From: Pseudomonas koreensis | GTDB lineage: Bacteria; Pseudomonadota; Gammaproteobacteria; Pseudomonadales; Pseudomonadaceae | Assembly: GCF_024169245.1 (NCBI RefSeq) | Contig: NZ_JALJWP010000001.1 | Span: forward strand, 4,093,501-4,157,500 | Reading direction: 5' to 3' | Length of the DNA: 64,000 nucleotides | Shown here: positions 27,944-37,044 of the stretch, piece after piece | How positions within the stretch are numbered: position 1 is the first letter of the stretch | Layout of the letters: each line of letters starts with the position of its first letter | Program-made: the position numbers and the translations under genes | The notes under the pieces: model-generated | Databases searched by the model: none | What the model was told of the DNA's origin: nothing | The model's input: the letters and a program-made list of their open reading frames with translations, nothing else

Positions 27944-29129
27944 TCAGGGTTCCTCGGCGATCGGCAAACCACCATACCGCCAAGGCGCCGAGCAATATAG
28001 TCAGCACGGCCAGAATGACGATAACGCCTTGTGTGCCCAACGCTGTGGCAAACACCGCCACCAGCAAACCCGCCAGAGGCTGCGACAGATTATTCAGCAA
28101 GGTAATCACGCCAACGGTCTTGCCGAAATCCTTGGGCGGAATCACGCGTTGGCGAATGCTGCGCATGTAGATGTTGAACATCTTGTCGAAGCCGACGATC
28201 AACAGAAATCCCAGTACATAGCCACTGAGGTGCGGACTGAGGGCACTGATCAGGGCGCCGACGGCGATCATCGTATAGGCAATGCCTCCAAGCACCCTCT
28301 GCGGCAACTCGACCCGGGAGAGAAAAAACAGGATGACGATAGTGGTCACCGCGCCGGCGGCTTGCAGCCCGGCGTAAGCGTCCTTCCCCGCACTGTATTG
28401 ACCCAACACCATGGCGGCGGAGGTCGCCAGTGTGACGCCGACAATCAGATTGACGCCGACCGCCAGCATGATGATTTTTCTCAGAGCCGCCAGTTCACGT
28501 ATATGCCCAAACGCAATGCGTATTGGTTGGAGCCAGATGTCCTGATGCTGTTCGAAGGTTTCCAGCGTGATCCGGCTGACGCGTTGCCACACCAGCATGC
28601 CCAGGTCGGCCAGAAAAAACAGCCCTGCGACCCACAGCACTACCCAGTGCCACGCCCAGATTTCCAGTAGCAGAGCAGCGACCAGCGGCCCGAGCACCAG
28701 CCCGGTCTGATCGGCGATTTGCGAATAAGACAACGTCTTGGTGTAGCTGTAGTGCTTGAAGACATATGGCAGCAGCACCTCACGGGCCATGATGCCCTGC
28801 GTGGTGAGTACCCCGCACACCGCCGAGAGGACCACCACCCAGGCAATGCCGCCGAACAAGGCATACAAAGCTACCGCCAGCAGACAGAGCACGGCTCGGT
28901 AAACCTGGCTGAGGTGAAGGATTCTGATCGGCGAAAATTTGTCGCACAGAGCACCGCAGACCGGGAATGCGAGAAAACGTGGGAGCGATTCGACGAAAAA
29001 CGCCAGCCCTGCCCAGGACGCGCTGTTGGTGGTCTGGAAAACCACCAGCGGCACGATGAACAACAGAATCTGGTCGGCGAGTCGGGAGAGGAAAAGGGAG
29101 GTGAAGAAAGCCAGGTAATCCTTGCGCAC
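27918..29129 (-). CDS. Major facilitator superfamily exporter
   Basis: 403-residue MFS protein with about 12 helices. The loop 2-3 motif appears as GALCDKFSPIRIL (GxxxD+xxxR-like). It starts MRKDYLAFFTSLFLSRLADQI. Its organisation resembles EntS-type small-molecule or siderophore exporters, but no siderophore genes are nearby. A palindrome upstream (29167-29189) may be an operator. A 69-residue gene overlaps its end. The substrate is unknown. Confidence 0.85.
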   Translation of the reverse strand: MRKDYLAFFTSLFLSRLADQILLFIVPLVVFQTTNSASWAGLAFFVESLPRFLAFPVCGALCDKFSPIRILHLSQVYRAVLCLLAVALYALFGGIAWVVVLSAVCGVLTTQGIMAREVLLPYVFKHYSYTKTLSYSQIADQTGLVLGPLVAALLLEIWAWHWVVLWVAGLFFLADLGMLVWQRVSRITLETFEQHQDIWLQPIRIAFGHIRELAALRKIIMLAVGVNLIVGVTLATSAAMVLGQYSAGKDAYAGLQAAGAVTTIVILFFLSRVELPQRVLGGIAYTMIAVGALISALSPHLSGYVLGFLLIVGFDKMFNIYMRSIRQRVIPPKDFGKTVGVITLLNNLSQPLAGLLVAVFATALGTQGVIVILAVLTILLGALAVWWFADRRGTLNAEETTSQ

Positions 29130-29166
29130 GGTGAACTCCTTGTTCGGATCGCAAGCACTTGAGTCC

Positions 29167-29189
29167 GAATTCGAGTCTACTTCGAATTC
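29167..29189. promoter_or_regulatory. Palindrome upstream of MFS gene, candidate operator
   Basis: GAATTCGA (29167-29174) and TCGAATTC (29182-29189) form a perfect 8-bp inverted repeat with a 7-base spacer, 38-60 bases before the MFS start codon. Size and placement suit a TetR- or MarR-type repressor site. No regulator gene is adjacent, so the assignment is tentative. Confidence 0.35.
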
Positions 29190-29261
29190 TTCCAGAACGA
29201 GTGGCGTGAATAACCTGGAAAGTCTGCGAGGAGGCTGTAGGCGGCTTGCTTTAACGACGGA

Positions 29262-29624
29262 CTACTCCGTCGCCAACAGCTTCTTCACCTCAGCCACAAT
29301 CACCGCAATATCGAACGGCTTGGGCAGCACCACATCGAACAGATCCGAGCGCTGCATGCCGATGTGCGCCTGTGCGCCACTCATCAGAATGATCGGCAAG
29401 TGCTTCACGGCGGGCTGGGCACGCACGGCTTCGGCGAATTCGAGGCCGTCCATGACCGGCATCATGAAGTCCGTGATGACCAGGGCTGGACGTTCTCTTT
29501 CCAGCACCTCGAGAGCCTTCTTGCCGTTGCTCGCGGTCACGGTCATGAAGCCCTCATCCTCGAGCGCAAAGCCAAGAATGTCAGCAATCAGATATTCGTC
29601 GTCGACTACCAGAATGGTGGTCAT
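29262..29624 (-). CDS. Stand-alone response-regulator receiver protein (CheY-like)
   Basis: 120 residues, one receiver domain and no output domain. The acidic pair D8/D9 (VVDDE), phospho-acceptor D52 (VITDFMMP), S82 (LMSGA) and K102 (LPKPFD) are all present, so it should be phosphorylated. The ATG at 29624 lies 23 bases downstream of the kaiC-like stop, so the two form an operon. No histidine kinase is encoded in this window. The output is presumably by protein contact, perhaps with the KaiC-like ATPase. Confidence 0.92.
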   Translation of the reverse strand: MTTILVVDDEYLIADILGFALEDEGFMTVTASNGKKALEVLERERPALVITDFMMPVMDGLEFAEAVRAQPAVKHLPIILMSGAQAHIGMQRSDLFDVVLPKPFDIAVIVAEVKKLLATE

Positions 29625-29647
29625 GTTATTTCAACCCGCTTGAAGAC

Positions 29648-31087
29648 TTACGAAATTGAACCAGGCAATGACTCAGCTGCGACTGAAGGTTCATTTTTCA
29701 AAGCCTTTTCCAGGAACACATCTTGATCACGGATAACCACCTCGAACCGCGACGGGTTGTAGGAGCTATCACGTATCTTGAGAATGGAAAGCGTCCTGTG
29801 AAGTTCAGCGTGATTTTCAAAGAACCGCATGAGCATCAGGTTGTCGACAATACTGGACAGGTCAGAGGTCGGTGCGCTGATTTCGGAACCGAACAAATCG
29901 CGCATTTCCCAGGAGGCGAACACCGTGACGCCTCTGGATCGCAGCTCGTTCATCAGTGCACTGAAAAAATCGGTGATGCGTTCCGGTGTGGTTGAAACCC
30001 GCGTCATGCCGCTGAGGCTATCGATGAACAGGCGCTTGATGCCTTTTTCATCGACCAGTCTCAACAGGCGTGCGCCGAGGCCGTCCAGCAAGCCTTCAGT
30101 GGTGGGCTGCCAGGCAATGCTCAGCGCACCGCTGTGTTCCATTTGTTCAATATCGATGCCCAGCGAACGGCCTTTGAGCCGCAGCCGCTGCGGGCTTTCA
30201 TAGAAACCGAAATGCAGGCCCGGCGCTTCGGGCGTCGACTGCGCGATGAACTTCAGACCCAGGGTGGTCTTGCCGATCCCGGAAGGACCCATGACCAGCG
30301 TAACGCTTGAGCTGTGCAGGCCGCCGCCGAGGATGTCGTCCAGCGAGGCAATGCCGCTTGGGATGCGCGTCATGTCCGCACTGTCCGGGGCGGACGGGCG
30401 TTTGTACAGCGTTTCGAGGCGCGGATAGATCACCAGGCCGTTATCGGTGATTTCACATTCGTGAACACCGGTCAACGCGCCGCTGCCGCGGGTCTTGCGC
30501 AAATGAATGCGGCGCACCGAGCGGGTACCGAACAGCTCTTCGCCCATTTCGATGACGCCGTCGACCATGGTGTGCTCGGGGCTGCCGTCATCCAGGCGCG
30601 AGCTGGTGAGAAACAGCACGGTGCAACCGGCAAACGCCGCATGGCCTTGCAGTTCGGAGATGAATTTTTTCGTGTCGATCGGCGAATCGGCTTTGGACCG
30701 TGCATTGAGCAGGCCGTCAACGACCATGACGGTCGCCTTCTGGCGGGTAATTTCGCGGCGAAGCAGCTTCACCACCTCATCGAGGCCTTCGTTTTCCAGC
30801 GTGTCGAATGCGCTGACAAACTGTATTTCGGCGCCAACACGCGAGGCGTCGAAGAAGCTCATGGTCGACAGAAACTGAAACAGCCGGTCGTGGGATTCGG
30901 CCAGCAACGTGGCGACCAGAACACGACCGCCGTTACGGGCATGATGAAACCCTAGCTGATTGGCGAGGATGGTCTTGCCGGAACCCGGGCGCCCTTGAAT
31001 GATGTACGAAGCACCCGCAACCAGGCCTCCCTGAAGCAGCGCGTCGAGCCCTTCGATCCCGCTTTGAAGGCGTTTTAGCTTTTCCAC
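29648..31087 (-). CDS. KaiC-like two-domain RecA-fold ATPase
   Basis: 479 residues with two tandem KaiC domains, each with a P-loop: GRPGSGKTILANQ (residues 32-44) and GPSGIGKTTLGLK in the second half. It starts with GTG at 31087 after AGGG. Length and tandem layout match the KaiC family outside cyanobacteria, where no KaiA/KaiB are needed and roles in stress or signal transduction have been proposed. It is followed directly by a CheY-like gene. No kaiB is present nearby. A circadian function is not implied by the sequence. Confidence 0.9.
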   Translation of the reverse strand: MEKLKRLQSGIEGLDALLQGGLVAGASYIIQGRPGSGKTILANQLGFHHARNGGRVLVATLLAESHDRLFQFLSTMSFFDASRVGAEIQFVSAFDTLENEGLDEVVKLLRREITRQKATVMVVDGLLNARSKADSPIDTKKFISELQGHAAFAGCTVLFLTSSRLDDGSPEHTMVDGVIEMGEELFGTRSVRRIHLRKTRGSGALTGVHECEITDNGLVIYPRLETLYKRPSAPDSADMTRIPSGIASLDDILGGGLHSSSVTLVMGPSGIGKTTLGLKFIAQSTPEAPGLHFGFYESPQRLRLKGRSLGIDIEQMEHSGALSIAWQPTTEGLLDGLGARLLRLVDEKGIKRLFIDSLSGMTRVSTTPERITDFFSALMNELRSRGVTVFASWEMRDLFGSEISAPTSDLSSIVDNLMLMRFFENHAELHRTLSILKIRDSSYNPSRFEVVIRDQDVFLEKALKNEPSVAAESLPGSIS

Positions 31088-31277
31088 AATGCGACCCTGA
31101 TCTGAATAAACAGGCTTGTTCAGCCGAATGGTTTAAATGCTAACGCCATTTCCAGTTGAGGGCCATTAAGGTTGAGGGAAAGTAGCGTTTTTGCAACGTG
31201 AGCCTGACGAGCGATTGCTCGCGATCAGGGAGTAGGGACACCCGCCGCACGGGAAGATTCGATTTTCACATCCCGGA

Positions 31278-31313
31278 AACGACAAAGCCCCGAATAACCG
31301 GGGCTTTGTCGTT
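31278..31313 (-). terminator. Hairpin terminator after ppk2
   Basis: A perfect 15-bp inverted repeat (arm AACGACAAAGCCCCG) with a 6-base loop, 24 bases beyond the ppk2 stop. There is only a short T-run, so termination strength is uncertain. A close relative of the same hairpin occurs at 37794-37827, which suggests a mobile or strongly conserved terminator sequence. Confidence 0.7.
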
Positions 31314-31336
31314 CCGCGTGCTCGATCGGGCCGAGC

Positions 31337-32254
31337 CTAATAGACCTGAGGCACAATGATTTCCGGTGGTGTGGGAACGCGCGAATAGTCCTCCTGCCTG
31401 ACGCGTTGCGGCAGTTCGATTGCCGGCAGTTCCACCTCTTCGTACGGCATCTGCCCGAGCAGATGATGGATGCAGTTGAGCCGGGCTTTCTTTTTATCGT
31501 CAGCTTGTACCACCCACCACGGTGCTTCGGCGATGTGCGTGCGTTCAAGCATGATTTCCTTGGCCTTGGTATAGGCCTCCCAACGCCTGCGGGACTCCAG
31601 ATCCATGGGGCTGAGTTTCCATTGTTTGAGCGGATCATGGATGCGACTGAGAAAGCGCAGATGCTGTTCCTGGTCGGAAATGGAAAACCAGTATTTGATC
31701 AACTGGATGCCGGAGCGGGCGAGCATGCGTTCGAATTCCGGTACGGTACGGAAGAATTCCTCGTACTGGTATTCATTGCAAAACCCCATGACTTGTTCCA
31801 CACCCGCGCGGTTGTACCAGCTACGGTCGAACAACACGATTTCACCCGCCGCCGGCAGGTGCGAGACGTAGCGCTGGAAATACCACTGAGTGCGTTCGCG
31901 GTCGTTGGGAGCGGGCAGGGCGGCGACCCTGCAGACCCTTGGGTTCAGGCGTTGGGTGATGCGTTTGATGACACCGCCTTTACCAGCGGCGTCCCGTCCT
32001 TCGAACAGGATCACGACTTTGTGGCCCGTCTTGACCACCCAGCTCTGCAGCTTTACCAGTTCGCCTTGCAGGCGGAACAGTTCGCTGAAGTAAGTCCTTC
32101 GCGCATCCTTCTCGGAACCCTGCTGCACATGTTCATCGAACAATGCGTTGAGGTCATGGCCGTCTTCGGATAATTCAAGTTCCAGCTCTTCGTCACTGTG
32201 ATCAAGCAACTCACGGTGGATGCGCTGTATCAGCGTGTCGTCTGTAGGGAACAT
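31337..32254 (-). CDS. ppk2: Polyphosphate kinase 2 family protein
   Basis: 305 residues from the ATG at 32254. Walker A is seen as EGRDAAGKGG (85-94), Walker B/lid region as FDRSWYNRAGVE, and the conserved region ISDQEQHLRFLSRIHDPLKQWKLS follows, all typical of one-domain class I PPK2. These enzymes use polyphosphate to phosphorylate ADP or GDP. It is divergent from pstSCAB across 178 bases that include a Pho-box-like site, suggesting a joint phosphate-starvation response. The ribosome-binding site of this start is weak; an upstream start is possible but less likely. Confidence 0.92.
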   Translation of the reverse strand: MFPTDDTLIQRIHRELLDHSDEELELELSEDGHDLNALFDEHVQQGSEKDARRTYFSELFRLQGELVKLQSWVVKTGHKVVILFEGRDAAGKGGVIKRITQRLNPRVCRVAALPAPNDRERTQWYFQRYVSHLPAAGEIVLFDRSWYNRAGVEQVMGFCNEYQYEEFFRTVPEFERMLARSGIQLIKYWFSISDQEQHLRFLSRIHDPLKQWKLSPMDLESRRRWEAYTKAKEIMLERTHIAEAPWWVVQADDKKKARLNCIHHLLGQMPYEEVELPAIELPQRVRQEDYSRVPTPPEIIVPQVY

Positions 32255-32367
32255 GGCAGGGCTCGCGCGGTGAGGATGGCAAAGTGTTAGGCACAATTTG
32301 TTACGAACCCATTACATCCCCTGTGCGCCGCTTCGGCGGGGGCAGGAGGGTACCGTTTGCCACGTCG

Positions 32368-32385
32368 CTTTCATGAAAACGTCAC
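32368..32385 (+). promoter_or_regulatory. Pho-box-like PhoB binding site upstream of pstS
   Basis: CTTTCATGAAAACGTCAC consists of two 7-base half-sites, CTTTCAT and ACGTCAC, separated by 4 bases, compared with CTGTCAT-N4-CTGTCAT for PhoB. Six and four of seven bases match. It ends 47 bases before the pstS start codon, a normal position for a PhoB-dependent promoter. Confidence 0.5.
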
Positions 32386-32432
32386 AAAACTGCTGCAGAG
32401 TTCGGGAGCCCGTAATCACTAGGTGTCATTTA

Positions 32433-33464
32433 ATGAAACGTTCGATGAAGTCTGCTGCGCTCGCCATTGCGGTATCTCTTTGTGCCACCTCGGCCTCCTT
32501 TGCAGCAGAAAATGTTCGCCTGACGGGGTCAGGAGCAAGTTTCCCGGCACCGATCTACCTGACCTGGTTCAAGGATTTCAGCAAGAAATCCGATGGCGTC
32601 ACTGTGGATTACCAATCCAAGGGCAGCGGCGCGGGCGTACAGGACTTCTTGAACAAAACCGTAGATTTCGCCGCCAGTGACTCGGCGATGAAAGACGAAG
32701 ATATCGCCAAGGTCGCAGAAGGCGTGCAGTTGCTGCCGATGACTGCCGGGGAAATCGTGCTGGCCTACAACCTGCCGGGCAATCCCAAGGGGCTGAAGCT
32801 GCCACGCGAGGTGTATTCCAACATTTTCCTGGGCAAGATCACGCGCTGGAACGATCCGCAGATCGTCGCTGCCAACCCGGACCTGAAACTGTCCGATACG
32901 CCGATCACGGTTGTCGTGCGTGCAGATTCCAGTGGCACGACCGCGGTATTCACCAAGCACCTGGCAACCGTCAACGCCGAGTTCAAGCAGGCGCTGGGTG
33001 AGGGCAACACCGTCAACTGGCCGGCCAGTGACAAGTTCATCAAATCGCCGAAAAACGATGGCGTAACGGCTACCGTGCGCCAGACCCCTGGCGCGATCGG
33101 TTACATCGAATACGGCTTCGCCAAGCTCGCCAAGGTCGACTTTGCCCAGTTGCAGAACAAGGCTGGCAATTACGTAGTGCCAAACGCCGAAAGCGGTGCC
33201 GAGGCCCTGGCGGCGGTGAAAATGCCGGAAAACCTGGTGGCCTGGCTGCCTGATCCGGACGGTGCAAAGTCCTATCCGATCACGTCTTACACCTGGATGA
33301 TTTTCCGCAAGGACAATGGCAACCCGGCCAAGGCCAAGGCTATGCGTGAAATGGTCGAATACAGCCTGACCGAGGGGCAGAAGATCGCCGATTCGATGGG
33401 GTACATCCCGTTGCCGCAATCGGTCGTCGAACAGGTTCGCAAAGCGTCCGCCAACATTCAGTAA
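32433..33464 (+). CDS. pstS: Phosphate ABC transporter substrate-binding protein
   Basis: Periplasmic phosphate receptor, 343 residues. The ATG at 32433 follows CTAGGTG and opens a signal peptide ending ATSASFA. Phosphate-binding segments are visible: TGSGASFPAPIY near the mature N-terminus, DFAASDSAMKD and RADSSGTTAVFTKHL. It is the first gene of pstSCAB and lies behind a Pho-box-like site. The protein is of the E. coli PstS type rather than the DING type. Confidence 0.95.
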   Translation: MKRSMKSAALAIAVSLCATSASFAAENVRLTGSGASFPAPIYLTWFKDFSKKSDGVTVDYQSKGSGAGVQDFLNKTVDFAASDSAMKDEDIAKVAEGVQLLPMTAGEIVLAYNLPGNPKGLKLPREVYSNIFLGKITRWNDPQIVAANPDLKLSDTPITVVVRADSSGTTAVFTKHLATVNAEFKQALGEGNTVNWPASDKFIKSPKNDGVTATVRQTPGAIGYIEYGFAKLAKVDFAQLQNKAGNYVVPNAESGAEALAAVKMPENLVAWLPDPDGAKSYPITSYTWMIFRKDNGNPAKAKAMREMVEYSLTEGQKIADSMGYIPLPQSVVEQVRKASANIQ

Positions 33465-33538
33465 CGCCGTGAGGTCTCTCTCGGCGTGCGCGTCCGCGCC
33501 ACGCCGGGAGAGTTTTCCCCTTGTTCCGGACTTAGCCC

Positions 33539-34504
33539 ATGAACAAACCTTTTGTCGTACCGGTTAATCCCGACTCTGCCTGCCAGCCACCCTCGACGAA
33601 GGATTTCCTGGTGGATCGCACCTTTCGCGCCCTGGCGCGAATCGGCGTGGTGCTGATTCTTGCGCTGGTATTTGCGCTGGTGTTCGAAGTCGGACGCAAG
33701 GCACTTCCCGGTATGGAGAAGCACGGCTTCGATGTGCTGCTGGGCAGCGTGTGGGACGTCAACCAAGGCAAATACGGCATCCTGCCGGCCATCTGGGGCA
33801 CGCTTTACAGCGCTTTCATCGCTTTGCTGATCGCCGGTTTCTTTGGCGTGAGCATGGCGATTTTCCTGACTCAGGATTTCCTGCCGACCAAGCTCGCTGC
33901 GCTGTTTCGTACCATCGTCGAACTGCTCGCGGCCATTCCCAGCGTGGTCTATGGCCTGTGGGGGATCTATGTGGTGATTCCGGCAATTCGGCCGCTGACC
34001 ACCTGGTTGAACAGCGAACTGGGCTGGATACCCTTTTTCGGCACGTCCCTGAGCGGTCCGGGCCTGCTGCCCGCAGCACTGGTGCTCGCCATCATGATTC
34101 TGCCGACGATTGCCGCCGTTTCGCAGGACGCGCTGACGGCTGTGCCGATGAAAACCAAGCAGGCCGCGTACGGCATGGGCACTACCCATTGGGAAGCGAT
34201 TCTCAAAGTGATGGTGCCTTCGGCCGCCACCGGCATATTCGGCTCTCTGGTGCTCGGCCTGGGGCGCGCGCTGGGTGAAACGATGGCGCTGGCCATGCTG
34301 GTCGGCAATGCCAACAACATTTCCCTCTCACTGTTTGCACCGGCCAACACCCTTGCCGCTCTGCTGGCGCTGAACTTCCCCGAAGCCGGACCGAACGAGA
34401 TCGAGGTGTTGATGTACGCCGCGCTGGTGCTGATGCTGATTACGCTGATCGTGAACATTTTCGGTTCGATGATCATGATGTACGCCCAACGGGGTCACAA
34501 GTGA
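33539..34504 (+). CDS. pstC: Phosphate ABC transporter permease PstC
   Basis: 321-residue inner-membrane permease with six predicted helices and the EAA loop region (KQAAYGMGTTHWEAILKVMVP). It is of compact E. coli size, whereas I recall the main Pseudomonas pst operon encoding much longer PstC and PstA. This suggests a second, acquired or specialised Pst system. Its stop overlaps the pstA start (TGATG). Confidence 0.94.
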   Translation: MNKPFVVPVNPDSACQPPSTKDFLVDRTFRALARIGVVLILALVFALVFEVGRKALPGMEKHGFDVLLGSVWDVNQGKYGILPAIWGTLYSAFIALLIAGFFGVSMAIFLTQDFLPTKLAALFRTIVELLAAIPSVVYGLWGIYVVIPAIRPLTTWLNSELGWIPFFGTSLSGPGLLPAALVLAIMILPTIAAVSQDALTAVPMKTKQAAYGMGTTHWEAILKVMVPSAATGIFGSLVLGLGRALGETMALAMLVGNANNISLSLFAPANTLAALLALNFPEAGPNEIEVLMYAALVLMLITLIVNIFGSMIMMYAQRGHK

Positions 34505-35415
34505 TGACTGATCTGACCGCAGCAACAGACCTGACGGCGCCAACGGGCGCGATGCCCAGCTTGCAACGCAAGTTCGAAGGCCGCGCGCTGCGCAGCCTGA
34601 TCCTGACCACCCTGGTCTGGGCAGGTGCTCTGCTGGCCAGCGTGCCGCTGATTTCCGTGCTCTACATGCTGATCACCCGCGGTGGCGCGCGCCTGAACCT
34701 GGAAGTCTTTACCGAACTGCCACCGACCGGCTTCGAGATGGGCGGCGGTTTTGGCAACGCGATGGCAGGTACCTTTGTGATGGTCGGTATCGCGGCAGCG
34801 ATCGCGGTGCCGGTCGGGATCATGGCGGCGATCTTCCTGGCTGAGCTGGGCCCGGACAGCAAACTGGGGAACGCCGCACGTTTCGCCGCCAAAATGCTCA
34901 CGGGCCTGCCGTCGATCCTGGCGGGGGTGTTTGCCTATGCCCTGGTGGTGATGACGACCGGCACGTATTCGGCACCGGCGGGTGGCGTGGCACTGGCGGT
35001 TTTGATGCTGCCGATCGTTGTGCTGACCGCGGAAGAATCGATGCGGATGGTGCCCAAGATCATGAAAGATGCCGCTTATGGCATGGGCTGCACCCGATCG
35101 CAGGTCATCTGGAAAATCATCTTGCCGACCGGCATGCCGGCGATCCTGACTGGCGTGATGCTCGCCGTGGCGCGTGCCGCAGGCGAGACGGCACCGCTGT
35201 TGTTTACCGCGCTGTTCAGCAACTACTGGATCTACCACCAGGGCAATCTCGATGTCATGAACCCGACTGCCTCGCTGGCGGTGCTGATCTACAACTTCTC
35301 CGGCATGCCTTTCGATAACCAGCTCGAGCTCGCATGGGCGGCCTCGTTGGTGCTGGTGATGATCGTGCTGTTCGTGAACATCATCAGCCGTATTTTCGGC
35401 AAGCCCAAGTATTAA
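34504..35415 (+). CDS. pstA: Phosphate ABC transporter permease PstA
   Basis: 303-residue permease partner of PstC with six predicted helices and the cytoplasmic-loop motif (KDAAYGMGCTRSQVIWKIILP). The ATG at 34504 overlaps the pstC stop by one base; a GTG one codon upstream is an alternative start. The N-terminal 20 residues are threonine/alanine-rich and probably disordered. Compact size matches this operon's PstC. Confidence 0.94.
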   Translation: MTDLTAATDLTAPTGAMPSLQRKFEGRALRSLILTTLVWAGALLASVPLISVLYMLITRGGARLNLEVFTELPPTGFEMGGGFGNAMAGTFVMVGIAAAIAVPVGIMAAIFLAELGPDSKLGNAARFAAKMLTGLPSILAGVFAYALVVMTTGTYSAPAGGVALAVLMLPIVVLTAEESMRMVPKIMKDAAYGMGCTRSQVIWKIILPTGMPAILTGVMLAVARAAGETAPLLFTALFSNYWIYHQGNLDVMNPTASLAVLIYNFSGMPFDNQLELAWAASLVLVMIVLFVNIISRIFGKPKY

Positions 35416-35433
35416 GAACGGGAGCAACTGATT

Positions 35434-36252
35434 TTGAACGTATCCACTGCGCAAATAGCCGCTCCGTTTGTCACCCAGGCGCCTGTAGTCATGGACTGCA
35501 AACTGGACAAGATTTTCTACGGCAACTTCATGGCGGTACGTGACAGTCACGTGCCGATCGAGAAAAACAAGATCACCGGATTCATCGGTCCTTCAGGCTG
35601 CGGCAAGAGCACCGTGCTGCGCAGCCTCAACCGGATGAACGACCTGGTAAAGGGCTTTCGCTTCGAGGGCCATGTGCATTTTCTCGGGCAGGACGTGTAC
35701 GGCAAGGGTGTCGATCCGGTGGTCGTGCGCCGCTACATCGGCATGGTGTTTCAACAGCCAAACCCGTTTTCGATGAGCATCTTCGACAACGTTGCGTTTG
35801 GTCTGCGCCTCAATCGCTACAAGGGCGATATCGGCGACCGCGTCAAGCATGCGCTGCAAGGCGCCGCGCTGTGGGATGAAGTCAAGGACAAGCTCAAGGT
35901 CAGCGGCCTGTCGCTCTCCGGTGGCCAACAGCAACGCCTGTGTATCGCCCGGGCAATCGCCACCGAGCCGGAAGTCCTGCTGCTGGATGAGCCCTGTTCG
36001 GCACTCGACCCGATCGCCACCCGACGGGTCGAAGAATTGATGGTCGAGTTGAAGAAGGACTACACCATCGCACTGGTCACTCACAACATGCAGCAGGCCA
36101 TCCGTGTCGCTGACACCACGGCGTTTTTCTCGGTGGATATTTCCCAGGGCACGCGCACTGGCTATCTGGTCGAGATGGGCCCGACCGCGCAGATCTTCGA
36201 CAATCCGCGGGAGCAGATGACCGGCGATTACATCAGCGGCAAGTTCAGCTAA
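35434..36252 (+). CDS. pstB: Phosphate ABC transporter ATP-binding protein
   Basis: 272-residue ATPase. Walker [11 protein letters not shown]-loop [18 protein letters not shown], signature [14 protein letters not shown], Walker [14 protein letters not shown] and the H-loop in LVTHNMQQA are complete. The start is probably TTG at 35434, nine bases after GGGAG. No phoU follows, unlike the standard pst operon, so signalling to PhoR may depend on the other Pst copy elsewhere in the genome. Confidence 0.95.
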   Translation: MNVSTAQIAAPFVTQAPVVMDCKLDKIFYGNFMAVRDSHVPIEKNKITGFIGPSGCGKSTVLRSLNRMNDLVKGFRFEGHVHFLGQDVYGKGVDPVVVRRYIGMVFQQPNPFSMSIFDNVAFGLRLNRYKGDIGDRVKHALQGAALWDEVKDKLKVSGLSLSGGQQQRLCIARAIATEPEVLLLDEPCSALDPIATRRVEELMVELKKDYTIALVTHNMQQAIRVADTTAFFSVDISQGTRTGYLVEMGPTAQIFDNPREQMTGDYISGKFS

Positions 36253-36345
36253 GCCTCAACACCGGTCACAGCCGCCTACCTGCACAAGCCAAATGGATTT
36301 GGCGGGCACCGGCGGACATTTACCAAGCGTTTCCAAGGAGCACCA

Positions 36346-37044
36346 ATGCCTGCCAAGCACCGTCTTGATTTGCCTGCGATTGAACGCGCACTGCGTGACG
36401 TGCAGAGCCGTTTCGCCAAGCTCAGCCGGCACTTCACCGAGCCCCGAGACCCGTTCACTGACGAAGTCCTGAACAATGTGCTTGAAGGTTATGCGTTGGT
36501 TGACGAATATGTTGCCCGCGGCATCGACCTGTTCGATCTGCAGCAACTAAACCTGATGCTGGAGATCAATGCCACGGTGCTGTGTGGCCGGGATCCGGCG
36601 CGCCGGGTCGAATACGCCCAGCATCTGGCAGCCACCGAGGCGCACTTCTTCAACAATGTTGAGGGCGGCATCAAGGACTTGTACAACTGGTATTGCGCGT
36701 ACCGCAGTGAATCGGTCTGGAAGCGTGCAGCGGGGGTCTACGTACGGATTCTCAGCAAGCCGCAGCTGTTTATCGAAGGCAATAACCGCAGTGGCTCGCT
36801 CATTGTCAGCTACCTGCTCATGCGCGCAGGACTGCCGCCGTTCGTGCTGACGCTGGAAAACGCCGAGGGCTACTTCAACCCGTCCTCGGTCATCCGCAAC
36901 TCCGCCAAGCATGGCGTCAAGGCGTTGTACGAATTGCCCAAGATCAAGAAAAAATATGCAGCATTTCTAGAAGAACAGGCGCCCGATCCAATGAAGTTCT
37001 TTCTCAAAGACAAGCCTTTACCGCTTTCTCAAGGTGGCCATTGA
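36346..37044 (+). CDS. Fic-domain-like protein with degenerate active site
   Basis: 232 residues. Residues 138-151 read KPQLFIEGNNRSGS followed by a helix LIVSYLLMRAGLPPF. This closely resembles the Fic core HPFxxGNGRxxR plus its following helix, but the catalytic His position is Q140, Pro is L141 and the second Gly is N147; F142, E144, G145, N146 and R148 are kept. Classical AMPylation is therefore unlikely. AAGGAG precedes the ATG. It follows pstB by 93 bases and overlaps the HAD gene (TGATG), so the two act together. Fic membership is my reading and needs a profile search. Confidence 0.7.
   Translation: MPAKHRLDLPAIERALRDVQSRFAKLSRHFTEPRDPFTDEVLNNVLEGYALVDEYVARGIDLFDLQQLNLMLEINATVLCGRDPARRVEYAQHLAATEAHFFNNVEGGIKDLYNWYCAYRSESVWKRAAGVYVRILSKPQLFIEGNNRSGSLIVSYLLMRAGLPPFVLTLENAEGYFNPSSVIRNSAKHGVKALYELPKIKKKYAAFLEEQAPDPMKFFLKDKPLPLSQGGH

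Noticed and set aside
29648..31087. Circadian clock system based on the KaiC homologue
   Set aside because: kaiA and kaiB are absent here and KaiC-family ATPases are common outside clock systems.
32280..32330. Second Pho-box-like sequence (TTGTTACGAACCCATTAC) for ppk2
   Set aside because: Only about half of the consensus positions match, so I did not annotate it.
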